From contig SWDT01000001.1 in NCBI GenBank assembly GCA_009193035.1, forward strand, positions 1,736,001-1,800,000: a stretch of 64,000 bases of DNA. Direction: 5' to 3'. Made by a program: the position numbers and the translations under genes. Under the pieces are notes generated by a model. The model did no database searches and was not told the DNA's origin. It saw only the letters and a program-made list of their open reading frames with translations. Of this stretch, positions 12,529 to 25,100 are shown one piece after another; the stretch's first letter is position 1, and each line of letters begins with the position of its first letter. Source of the DNA: Halicephalobus mephisto (taxonomy: Eukaryota; Nematoda; Chromadorea; Rhabditida; Panagrolaimidae).

Positions 12529-13066
12529 CTAACATGCGGAGGCTTACATGTAGCAATTTCAGCGATTTGTAGATTTTGGGATAGTGAATCGAACAATATA
12601 TAATATTCCGAGATTCAATTGAGTTTTATGAATGAAAAATTATTTTTAAAATTTTCTGTAATTTGGCTCGAAAAAAATCATAACTTAGTTATTAAGAGAC
12701 ATAACAAGATATTAACACGTCTATCGTAAATCTCCTCCAATTCTCTATCAAATAATATGTGAACTATCTCTCCCAGTCATTGATAAAAAAAGATATGAGA
12801 AATTTCTTCATGATCTCAACATTGTCCATATTAGATAACATGCATTCAACGCAGTATTTAGAAACTAAGCTCTTGACATATTGTTAAGTAATGTTAAGTC
12901 TCTTAATAACTAAGTTATGATTTTTTTGATCCCAATTACAGAAAACTAAAAATAATTTTTCATCCATAAAATTCAATTGAATCTCGGAATATTATATACT
13001 GTTCGATTCACTATCCCAAAATCTACAAATCGCTGAAATTGCTACAGATAAGCCTCCGCGTGTTAA
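12529..13066. mobile_element. Foldback/MITE-like element with ~180-bp inverted arms
   Basis: The left arm (about 12529-12712) and right arm (about 12883-13066) are near-perfect reverse complements. For example GCAATTTCAGCGATTTGTAG at the left pairs with the right-arm CTACAAATCGCTGAAATTGC. The blocks around GATAGTGAATCGAACA and CATAACTTAGTTATTAAGAGAC also pair. About 170 bp of unrelated AT-rich DNA lies between. No ORF is present. The element lies upstream of the SLC22 gene. Arms differ by only a few percent by eye, suggesting a fairly recent element; the outer ends share TAACA-like sequence but a target duplication is not certain. Confidence 0.75.
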
Positions 13067-14197
13067 TTAGCAAATTGCAGGGGACAAAGATCTACTCTGG
13101 TCCAAACCCAATAAAATGAAATGAAGATCGATTTTAGAGTTACTTAAGAACAGACAGGTGGCGATCGCTATCTTGGAAAAGAATCATTCATTTGAAGTCT
13201 ACTGCCAAACGTGAGATTGCAAAAAGTGAGGACCACGATTTGAATGAAGAGAAAGGCGTTCACTTACGCAGGAGGGATTGTAAAACGGCCATAAGAGATT
13301 GATAGTAGGTAGGAATAACTTCCAACGACCGAATTTCACTTCTTTCCATAGTCATCTGATAATCATATTTTACGGCACAACTGTTACAACGACATTTACC
13401 AAGTTACTTTAGCATTTGTTACTATTCTTTTCAGGGTATTTCAGCACCCTAATGTATAACTATTAATGCTCGAATGAGAACAGAAGCTTTTATATTTCAC
13501 GTGATCTCGGCTCAAAGTTCTTGGGTCTTTCCATACAAAAGAGAATGGAGATTGGAAAGCATACTGATGAATCAAGAAGTTGGATGTTGTAGTCTTAAAA
13601 TTAAATGAGAGTATTTTTACTAATATAAATTGAAGAGTTATCCTGCTGGGATGTAAAACAATTGTTTTTCTATTTTCAAGAAATGGAAGTGATTTATCTC
13701 TCAATATCACCTGATATTTCTGCATTTCAATGATTAAAAGTAAAAACAATATTCAATTTTTCGAAATAAGAAAATTTTGCTCAAATCATAAGGAAATTTC
13801 TACTAAAGATGTATTTTAAACATTTAGTTTTCTGTACAAATCATGCCAATAGTAATTCTATCCATCAGGGTCATTTAGATTCCACTTTTTCTTATAGAAG
13901 ATAATCTAAAAGTAGGAAAATAATCCACCGAAGTCAGATTCCAAGTATTGTCATTTTCCTGTTTCGATTCATGTTGATTCTTCAAAAACTAACTTCTTTA
14001 ACATCTCACAGATGTTACACTGGAAAATTTTTGAAATTAGCATGTAAAATTGAGTTATACCAGTTTAGGATATTCGTGTACAAGTATTTCACAAAAATGT
14101 TTACTTCTCATTTTTACAATAATATAGTGATTTAGACCCGATTTTTCACCAACCCAAATGAAATAAACACCACATTCGGAGATAAGTAGGCAGCAAT
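13067..14197. other. Intergenic, no gene seen
   Basis: About 1.1 kb between the foldback element and the MITD1 gene. Open frames on the minus strand at 13441-13749 lack splice or domain support. It probably contains the 3'UTR of MITD1. Confidence 0.5.
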
Positions 14198-15043
14198 TCA
14201 CCCGACAGGACGATAGTAATGAATCTCACAAGCCCTACAGGGTCGCAAGTTGAGATCAAAACTACCTACACTGAATCTACTTTTCGGTGGTTTATAAATG
14301 TCTAATCCTCGGCCACTTTTGACAACCCATCCGTGGTCAAACCTGAAATCAACAAACCAATTGAGTTGGCAGACCGGTAAAGAAACGCTTTACCTGATCT
14401 CTCGGTCATGAAAGTCTTTGAGATAAACCTGAAACTCAATGCCACGTTCCTTCAGGCTGTCGCGAATTCCGGAAACAAATTCATCATCCACGTCAGTTGG
14501 TTTAGTCATCAAAGTGATCTTCTTCAACTTTGGTGCGTTGACAACGAGCAACTCGGTGAATCTAACAAAGTTATTCTTCTAAAAAATAAACTTGATATAT
14601 AAAACCATCGAAATATACGACTTACTTGATGTATCTTATCCATATAAGGTTCTTCTATATCAACAACAGTCACTTTCTCATTCAGAATATGCTTGAATAA
14701 GTTCTCATAGGAATGACCTATTGAATCTTCATCAATCTTCTTGATCTCGACAGTCTTCGCACAAAGAACGGTCTTCGACTTTGCTTTCAATGATTCTGCT
14801 TGACGGAGGTATTGGGAAATAGATTTGTTAATTTTCTCAACTTGATTGGCATCTTTACATGTTTCTGAAAAATCCATATATGAATCAAACCAGAAGAGCT
14901 GAACACTTACTAACATAAGTACTGAGCATATCTACTCCCTTCACATAGTGTTCTATCGCTTTGGGAATATTAGAATCGGTATCATACTTGACGGCTAAAT
15001 GTAATATCCTTCTTGCTTCATCTAAAAAAGACTGGTTTTCCAT
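14198..15043 (-). CDS. MITD1-like protein (MIT domain plus PLD-like C-terminus)
   Basis: Four exons on the minus strand: 15043-14911, 14864-14626, 14578-14394, 14342-14198, giving 233 residues. MITD1 binds ESCRT-III tails through its MIT helices and membranes through a phospholipase D-like C-terminal domain, and stabilises the midbody during cytokinesis. Seen: MIT three-helix region at about residues 1-80 (KAIEHYVKGVDML and YLRQAESLKAK), then the MITD1 core with FVRFTELLVVNAPKLKKITL, the DFHDREIRFDHGWVVKSGRG motif (family TIHDREI.FDNGWiIKIGRG), YKPP and the terminal FDLNLRPCRACEI (family DFDLRPC). Length is near that of vertebrate MITD1 (about 250). It is divergently arranged with the gene starting at 15288, sharing a 244-bp intergenic region. 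Confidence 0.88.
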
Positions 15044-15287
15044 ATTTGCGGTTAATATGGTTTACAGAAACAAGAAAAATGGCGATTGTTGAAAAATCAA
15101 AATAGGTTTTTCGTGTTGGGAGTATCACAGTGATAAGATATCTTTAGAGAATCACAATTCTTTTTTTTGAAAACTGCACGATTTACAAAATTACAAAGTA
15201 AAAAACGCCAGAAAAAGTATAAGTTGCCATGGAAACAGAGACTCAAAAGGGATTTCTCAGTTATTTCTAGTGCTGGATGATTCGCAA

Positions 15288-16197
15288 ATGCTGTATATAA
15301 TATTTTTCCCTCTTTTATTTCCTCTATCTGTAGGAGAATGGGAGTTGCCGGAGGAGTTACGACCTCCGAAGGATCTGATCCAACGAGTTGGTGGCTTCTC
15401 GCCGTTTGTGGGCTATGGCGATATCCCAGAAGGTTCACTTCTCTTTGCTGTCAGAGCTTTCCTTTCCGAATCTATAGAAACGAAATACTCTTCACTTGTT
15501 CTTAGCGATTCTGATAAAATAGTGTAAGATTTCGACTCAAATAATTGTTCTTGAGACTAAGCTTTTAGATCACGCACCAGCTGTTTATTGTCCCTCAGTT
15601 CCAGAGAAAATTGTTTTCAATCAAATGTAATCCCTTCATTATTGTAATTACTCCAAAAAGGAACTTTTAGGGAAACAAATTATCTGTCATAAAACCAGCC
15701 AAAGAGTGTTCTGAATTCAACTCGACTTTTCTGACATTGTACTTGCCAGGTAAACGATATATATGGGAAAAATAAAAACTAAATTTCCAGACGAAAACGG
15801 GGATTGTAGACCTTCAGAATTTAAATTGTCAGTAGGAACTAACATCATCATTTTCTGTCGACCCCCTTGTTTCAATAAAAGTCAACAGCATCCTGACCCT
15901 TTTGGAGATTATTTACAAAATCAAATTATTGCTGAAGAAACCTGCATTTGTGATAACTGTGCCTCTGTAGTTAGGTATTGATTTTTTTCAACTTCAAATG
16001 CTTTTAAAATTACAAATTACAGTGAAACAAGAGCAACAAACGTGACGGATATCATTTCAGACGCCATGGAAATTGATATTATAGATGATTCATCCGGGAT
16101 AACCCAAATTAAAGCATCGTTAGTTATTTTCAAACTTAAAGGTATAGCTTTTGTATATTTTATAGTTTCCATCATATTCTTGCAACCAAATGTCTGA
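15288..16197 (+). CDS. Unrecognised secreted/type I membrane Cys-containing protein
   Basis: Five exons: 15288-15523, 15569-15626, 15671-15749, 15791-15974, 16023-16197, giving 243 residues with all phases consistent. The N-terminus is a signal peptide (MLYIIFFPLLFPLSVG). The ectodomain contains cysteine pairs (TSCLLSLSSRENC, KECSEF, GDCRPS, FCRPPC, ETCICDNC) and N-glycosylation sites (NST, NKS, NVT). The C-terminus is a hydrophobic stretch (GIAFVYFIVSIIFL) with a very short tail, consistent with a membrane anchor or a GPI signal. I do not recognise the family. The ATG at 15288 is chosen because it starts the signal peptide; an AG acceptor at 15270 precedes it. Divergent with MITD1. Confidence 0.62.
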
Positions 16198-17881
<1,684 letters not shown>

Positions 17882-17916
17882 ATAATTTGTGCAAAATGTC
17901 CAAAGATATACTAACA

Positions 17917-17922
17917 AATAAA
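17917..17922 (+). terminator. Polyadenylation signal of actin
   Basis: AATAAA lies 36 nt after the actin stop codon, in a short AT-rich 3'UTR. Confidence 0.6.
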
Positions 17923-18223
17923 AGTATTTCTTAATAGATTTTCTCTTGATTTCGTAATCCAAACTTGATCCATGATTTGATTGCTTAGGGAGTTGATATT
18001 ACATCTTGTACTTTCTTTGTGTATTTAACTGCATGATCTGCTAAACGAGTTTCTCGCGCTTCCGGTACAAGGTCAACAAGTCCTGCCTAGCTTTCAATAA
18101 AAGTTCCTCGACAAACAAGTTCATGAATTGAAAAACGAGGCGAGAACAACTAGACTATTCTCTTTTACTTACCTCGAAACAAAATCAAACAATGCTTGAG
18201 GCGGTAACTCTTCGACAAAACCA

Positions 18224-18230
18224 TATAAAA
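18224..18230 (+). promoter_or_regulatory. TATA box of small secreted-protein gene
   Basis: TATAAAA, with an initiator-like ACCATCATTC about 25 nt downstream, lies 66 nt before the ATG at 18296. The spacing fits a compact, strongly expressed promoter. Confidence 0.55.
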
Positions 18231-18295
18231 GCTCCAATTTTTACCAGATAAACCATCATTCAACAACAGCTTGAATCCAAACACACTCACTGAAA

Positions 18296-18583
18296 ATGTC
18301 TTCCAAGATGTAAGTTTTCTTTCTGAGAAAATTGCTGAACCTCCTCCATTTCAGTGTTATCCTCTGTGCTCTCCTCGCCTTGGTCGCCTTCTCGGCTACT
18401 CCATCTGAAGCCCAAGTCCTCATCAGACCTTATGCCTATTATCCTTTCAGCTACTACCCATATGCTACCTACGTCTGGGGAAGCAACAAAGGAGGAGATA
18501 AGCCGGGCCCTGAAGCTCCCATGCCAGCTCCAGAAGGTCCCGTTGGAGGTCCATCCTTCACCAATAACGCTCCGAAGTTCTGA
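18296..18583 (+). CDS. Small secreted Tyr/Pro/Gly-rich protein
   Basis: Two exons, 18296-18309 and 18355-18583, separated by a 45-nt intron, give 80 residues. The tiny first exon encodes MSSK plus part of a codon; a signal peptide (VILCALLALVAFSATPSEA) follows. The mature part of about 55 residues is Tyr-rich first (RPYAYYPFSYYPYATYVW), then Pro/Gly-rich and without cysteine. Codons are C-biased, as in the actin gene, so expression is probably high. An AATAAA is present at 18633-18638. This could be a cuticle, mucus or antimicrobial-type small protein; no family was recognised. Confidence 0.75.
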
Positions 18584-18632
18584 AAAGCGAATCTGATAAT
18601 TGATTCTGAAATTCTTTCTGTACATGGATTTA

Positions 18633-18638
18633 AATAAA
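18633..18638 (+). terminator. Polyadenylation signal
   Basis: AATAAA about 50 nt after the stop of the small secreted-protein gene. Confidence 0.55.
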
Positions 18639-21600
18639 GATTCACATCATAAATCTGTTTTTCAATGCAAAATTAATTTTCTCATGGTTTTTGTGCCGAT
18701 ATGGAATCAAATAAACCCAGTTAGTGCCCGCCAAATCTGATGACAGACTGGCCTTCAAACGTCTCATCCAGTCAGTCTCTCTCCTGAAAAGATGTACCCA
18801 ACTACCTGCAGTGATTCAAACGACCATGACGGACAGTTTCTTTTTTCAAGTAGTTCGTAAATTGAGTAGGTATCGCTTACGTACTATACGAGATTTTCTA
18901 CTGAAATAACTTACGTTTACTTTGATTTTTTATTGATATTTAGGATTGTTTCATTCGGAATTTTATCTTCCATTTAACTTCTTGTTTTGCGCTTTGTCTT
19001 CTCATTTACCACCTGCTGAGATCTTCTAGAAGCCCTTAACTAGTCCGAAAATCCTTGTGTACGATTAGTCATTCGACGCAATTGGCGGACTGACAAATCA
19101 AATTTGAGATGTGATAAATTGGAAGGTGAAATAATGAAACACATCAGTTTGTTCAATCCCGATGACCTGTGGGTGGTAAAGTCCCTTGGTAGTCATCAAT
19201 TCTTGCTGACTTTATGATTATGTTGACATATTTGTCCTTACACACAACCAAATAGTCCTTTGTTCGCGTAATCGGCAAAATTAAAATGCATGTTTTCCTG
19301 ATTTTCACCCCAGGGGTCCTGGAATTGGCTACGCTCGACAGCCCCCTTATTTTTTACAAATTTGAACATTGTCATTTAAGTCGACATTATCCAAGTTTTG
19401 CCTTCAGCCAAAAGCAAATTATGCCCTTTGGCAGAGCTTTGTTAGAGGACCAGTTCATCCGGAAATGCCGCTTCTATTTTTTGGTTGTATAGCCCGACTT
19501 CCAAATCCTTTTCCAAAAATATTTCGTTACTAATCCAAAAAAATGAAGTCTGCTATTATTTTCAAAAAGTAAAAAGCAAAGTTATTTGGAAGAATCTGAA
19601 CCACTTTGTAGTTTTTCCCATCGTCTTCCTTTTCCTTTCGATGAGCGCTAATTTCGTATTCAAAAAAGAAGTAAACTTGCGCGAAGATTTCACGCTCCAA
19701 TTAGTTGTCTTCACTTTTCAATCTTCAGAAATTGAACTATTGGCACGGCCAGGATGGTCTAATCTTAATGACTAATGAATCAAATTCCTTAAGGCTCTCT
19801 TTTGGTCTCTGATAAGCCCTTCTTATGAAATAACTGAGAAAAAGCTGGTTTTTGGAGAAGCTTCCTTTCATGATAAGACTTTCCGCTTCCCTTAAGATTT
19901 TATTCAATCGAATTTTTCAAAGTCAAAATTTGTCGATCGATAGAGACGGCCATGGCTTATCGCTCTTTTCAATCACAATCGACATTGATTTTTAGTTGAG
20001 ATGTTAAATGCTTTTCTGAACTAATTTGTATATTTCTCAAGATCAAAGTAAAACGCGACAGAAATTACATAAGTAGACGACATAGTCACCAACTGTTGTC
20101 AATAAACCGCTCGAGTGATCGAATGAGTTGATAAATGAAGCCATTCCAGCTGCAAAGCTTCCGGTCGCGCTAAACGATTATGTGATTTCTTCGAGACCGA
20201 GAATTCTCCCAAAACATTTTTTTCCTATTGGTTTCTTTGTTTTCCGGAAGAGCCGTTCATTCCCAATATGTATGCAAATTTGGTCTTTTTTGACAGTATT
20301 AATTTTGTCGCTTCAACGGTTCCTCGAACCGGCGTGTTCAAAGCTGACAATTTATTTTCTCCCATCCGCAATTATCTCGCGATTTTGGGTTTCAGGACAC
20401 TATTCATCGGCCTTTGTTCTATTATGTTGTCAAGAAAATAATATCGGATTTTGATCGCTAACTTTAAACGATTATAGCATGATAGGAGAGGCGATTTTTA
20501 ATCAAATTAAGAGCTATCGGAATCACCATAATTCTGATAATAATAAATTAATTTCCTAACACCAATGCTGTAGATACCTAAACTTTTGAATTCGATAAAT
20601 TTTTAAAATATTTCTTCAACTCTTCCATTTAAGAAAGATTTTTTATGCAGAAAGTTATCGAGATGCTTGAAAAAGTGATAGTCAGCAAAAGATCAATTGA
20701 GAAAGGAAAGCTTTGTAGCTTGGTCTATTTAATTCTTACGTCATGATCTATAAAGCACGCGAGTGCGTATTATTATTTGGAACTATATGAAGATTCATTT
20801 AGCCAGCTTTTCCCTCTTTTTTGCTATATCCAAATACTTGTTGATGGCTGGATAGTTTATTGATTATTCCTTCACGAATACCTTAATCATCCTATGGAGG
20901 TTAGCTTTTACAATAGTTTTCAGAATGTTATCATCAATAAGGACAATATGCTTAATTTTCAAATATTGTCCCCTCTATTGTAGTCTTCTGATTTAGTATT
21001 TAATAATGCATTACTTTATTAATTTGCCTTATAGTGTCTGCTGGATCACACCCCAATCTATAAAGAAAAATCGTCTGAAAATCGTTTTCATGTAGCTTTA
21101 TTTCCCAAGCTTATGGAACAAAAGGATTTAAAAGAAATTAAAGGAAATAAGATTGACCTTTAGAGTGAAATTCATACATAATAATGGTACATATGGCATA
21201 CCATTATGCATACGTTTATAAATACAAAAAAATGACCAAGCGCTACAGAAATCGATATTTTCTTGACAATCTAACATTATTAGCCAATAAAAATCCATTT
21301 GAAAACCTTTGTGAACATGCTGTTGTTGTTGGGTTCGGAAATTGAGACAAGCGTTGATCTCGTCGCCGATGAGATTCATCGACGGTTCTAGAGCTTCAAT
21401 TTCGAGATTTTGACATGTCGTTTCTTTTTCCGTGTGTTCCTCAAGAGGGCTTGTCACAAGAAACGGTCTCTTCAAAGCGAGGGCGGACGTTATGTCGAGA
21501 TCTGCGCTAGTTCAGCTTTGTAGGTCTTCAAGTGCTCTCTTCTCTCCAGCAAACATTGAACTTTGCTTGTAAAAAATTCATGCCAATCTGATTTTTAGAG

Positions 21601-22103
21601 ATTTAAGTCTATTCAACTGAAAACACGCAAAAGGAAAGGCTTTAGCTTCTCACAAAACACGTTCTTAGCCCGCTGGGCAATATTGCTATTGCGTTTTTGG
21701 GGGCGGGCTTCTGCCATTTTGTTTATTAATGGACTGAGAACAAAATAAGACCGTTGACCAATGAGCCAAGCAAAACTTCTTTGGAAACACCAAGTCCATC
21801 TCCTTATTTTCCATCTTGAAAAGTTTTGTTTATTGCTTGTCGTTAAATTTGCATTTCCTCCTTGACCTTATCCCTGGAACCTCTTGTCTCTTTTGACTGC
21901 TTTTACAGCCTCACCTTTTTTGGTTATGATTCATTCTTTCAACTTTCGTTATTAAATCAGACATTCTGTTTCATTCCTTACATATTCGATTCCGCGAATG
22001 GTTTTTATTTGCTTGTTTTTGATTTATTTCTGATTTGAGCAAGTCAAACTGACCATCCTTCAATGATACCGAAATAGTTGCTCTCTACAATGCAAATATT
22101 GTG
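18639..22103. other. Intergenic interval upstream of p190RhoGAP gene
   Basis: About 3.4 kb with no supported gene. On the minus strand at about 21290-21520 an open frame reads with some coding character (LEEHTEKETTCQNLEIEAL, NLIGDEINACLNFR) and could be a lone exon, but no flanking exons or family were found. The rest probably contains promoter and 5'UTR of the downstream gene. Confidence 0.4.
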
Positions 22104-25100
22104 ATGAACAATTCAGCCATGGATTCCCCTTCTAGCTCTCAGGAGTTGGATAGGCCGGTCAATCTAGTTACTGTTAGTGTTATTGGTCTCAGTGGACCGG
22201 ATTCCGTCAGAGGTCCCTATGGAATCGGGAAATCCGCCTTATGTAATCGACTGGTTCGTCCAGATTTCGAACAATTTAGTCTACATCATGTTGGATTGCT
22301 TTCTCAGGTGGATTTCAGTGGATCTCAAGTTATCAACAATGATCATTGGCTCTATTGGGGAGAGGCGGAACTTCCATCCGATTATCACGGGAAGATCACT
22401 CATATCCGGTTTATTGAGCAGACGGAATTCATTGACGATGAAACCTGTGAGCCTATCAAATCATCTGGTCAAATAACGGATTATATAAAGCGTGCGACTC
22501 GTGTGAATCTGGAGAGTCGCGATAAGTTGATGTACATTTGTCGGGTAAGATGGATCGTTTATGAGCTTTTTGGTGACGTTTTGTTTCCTTTAGGAACAAT
22601 TGGGAGATGAATCTTCTTTTCAAGCCCATTATCTGCCAGATGGAAAGACCAAAATCGATGCTTTTCTTCTTGTTTTTGATGTGAGCCGATCAATCCCTGG
22701 ACAATTCGAAAATGCAATCAACCTGATCCAAGCTGCAGGGAAAGCAAAAAGGCCTGTTTTTCTCGTGGCATCTAAATACGATGCCATCAGGAAATATTCT
22801 GAAGGTCTTAACGAAGTACAAAAACTTTTGCGAAGGAAAGAGTGCAAAAACGTCAATCCTAATATTGTTCGTTTCCGGTCAAGTTGATTGAATAATCTTG
22901 ATTATTATTTTTAGATTGAAACTTCTGCAAAGGACAACATCAACATTGTTGAATTGCTCAAATTTCTCGCTGCTAATCTCGAAAGACACAAGGGAAAAAC
23001 CAAACTCTTGTCCTACCACGAAGCCTTTGAAACTCAAGTTCTAAATCTCAGAGAAGCCAAGTTTGTTTTTATTGTGATTTTCACTAATAAGGAAGTAGAG
23101 ACAGTCAGCTGCTGTATTTTACCATAGACTTAAATGTCCTTCATATTTTTCTTTAAGAGTTAATGGATGGAGTGCATTCCTACAAAACATTATCTTACAG
23201 AAAAAATACCCTCAATAACGATTTTAAAAAGCGAGAAACATCTCGATTATGAACTTTTTCGAAATTCAAGTCATCTGTTGATCTTAACACAAGTTTCTTG
23301 TTCTAAGAAGAGATCAGGTTCGTAATGACTGTCAAAGATTTCGCACTGGGGATCCATTTTGCGTTCTCCAATATATTAGTTAATCTAGCGCTTCTCGGTT
23401 CAGCTTGTCATTGACCCGATCGAGCAAATCTCTCTGGCTTAACGCCAACTTGTACAGCAGAACCATCTGCTGACCACTTCTAAAATTGCGATTTGACAGT
23501 CGCTACTCATTTCAAACAGAGGTTATTCTGCAAAAACTAAATGATATCATTCAAATTACGAAATAAAAAACTCATTTTAGAGAGAACTTTGTTTTCTTGA
23601 TTTCGCAACTGTTGCCCAAAGAAGAATGGCCCAGAAAACAACATCAACTAAATTGGAAAACTTTGGTGAATGAATTTGGATTAGCTTATCAACCAGCTTA
23701 TATGTTATTTATTTCTTATTTTGGTACAGCAGAGGCTGAAAAAATTTATGATTCCCACATGAAGAAATCTCAGGAATGGTGGACAGCAAAGGAACAAAGA
23801 GAAAAGCTTCCTGCTCTCAGAAATGTTCTGTTGGAGTTTTTTGATCCAAATGCTCTCATTGAAGCTAAGTGGGAGGATATCGTTTACGAAACTGAACAAC
23901 ACCCCATGTTTGACCGGTACTTCAAACCAATTGGCCAGAGTTTGAGTAGATTTTCTCCTCATTGTAAGGGATATAATTTACCGCTTTTAGCTCGCTACAC
24001 ACATCACTCCCAAGATGCGCGGATCCCAGCTGAGTTGCTCCAAACCTATGATGCCCAATACATGTTTCAAGATCTTCAAAAGGAAATCGAAAATAAAGCT
24101 GTATTGGATGCTCAGATAGAACGATTCATTTCCTTTTTGGCTCACAAGGAAGTAATAACTCCAGGAAGGAAGTATGCTGATGCTAAGATTCTTGTAAATG
24201 AAATTGAAACGTTTGAACAATTTCTGCCAAACGGAAGAGCTGAACAAGCTTATGCAGATTTCCAAACGTTGTTAATCAATGATGCTGAAAGATCATTCCT
24301 TGAACTCCTCCAGGAGAGACTTCCAATGTTTGCCGCCTACGCTTTGCTAAAACACGACCAAAACAGTTACAATGGAGTGGAACTCGATCGGGAAGTTGAG
24401 AATTACTTTGTGGAATCTCTCCAAGATGATAAGAGATTTCGGAATCTGTCAGGTCTTCCTGAGAAGAGAAGAAAAATCCTGCAACGATTCTCTAGCTTCA
24501 TTATTAACCCACTTGATGATTACTGTCCTGCAGGGAGTTTTTGTGCAAACAGACAGGTCTCTAAAATTATTGAGTCGAATCGATCTAGTTACCAGAAATT
24601 CACTTCTGTAGATATTGTCGTTTGTGGGGACGATTATCTTGTTGAAGAGTTTATCACTGCTGTTAATGTAAGTAGATTTTTAAATTTGCTCTTACGTCTT
24701 TGCTGTTTGAGACGTAATTTCCAAAGAGATTGTGGAAGTCCAATTTTCAGATGTCACTTTCGATGGAGAAATTGTTTGACTATGATACGGGATTGGCCAA
24801 GATTTCGTGTTTCAAGGCCTCTGACCCCTTCACTTCTTCTCGTGTCCGATCTCTGGTCTGTGTTGTTGACTCTTCTGAAGCCTTGGAACGGCTTCTCTCT
24901 CAGAAATGGCAAGCTCCTCCAGGATTAGCTCCCTTGTTTGTGAATGCTTACTCCCAATCAGGAACAGGTCTCCACAAGAAAGTTAGTCAAGTTGCCGACA
25001 AAATCGGCGGAATCTACATCAGCGACGACAATCTAGTGGATTCGGATGGGGATTCAGTTCATTCCTTGACTGCTCATTTCCATCTCGACCAGATTCAGAG

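Noticed and set aside
21128..21475. Minus-strand open frame of 115 codons upstream of the p190 gene
   Set aside because: First part looks mildly coding, but there is no ATG context, family match or consistent flanking exon; kept only as a note in the intergenic entry.
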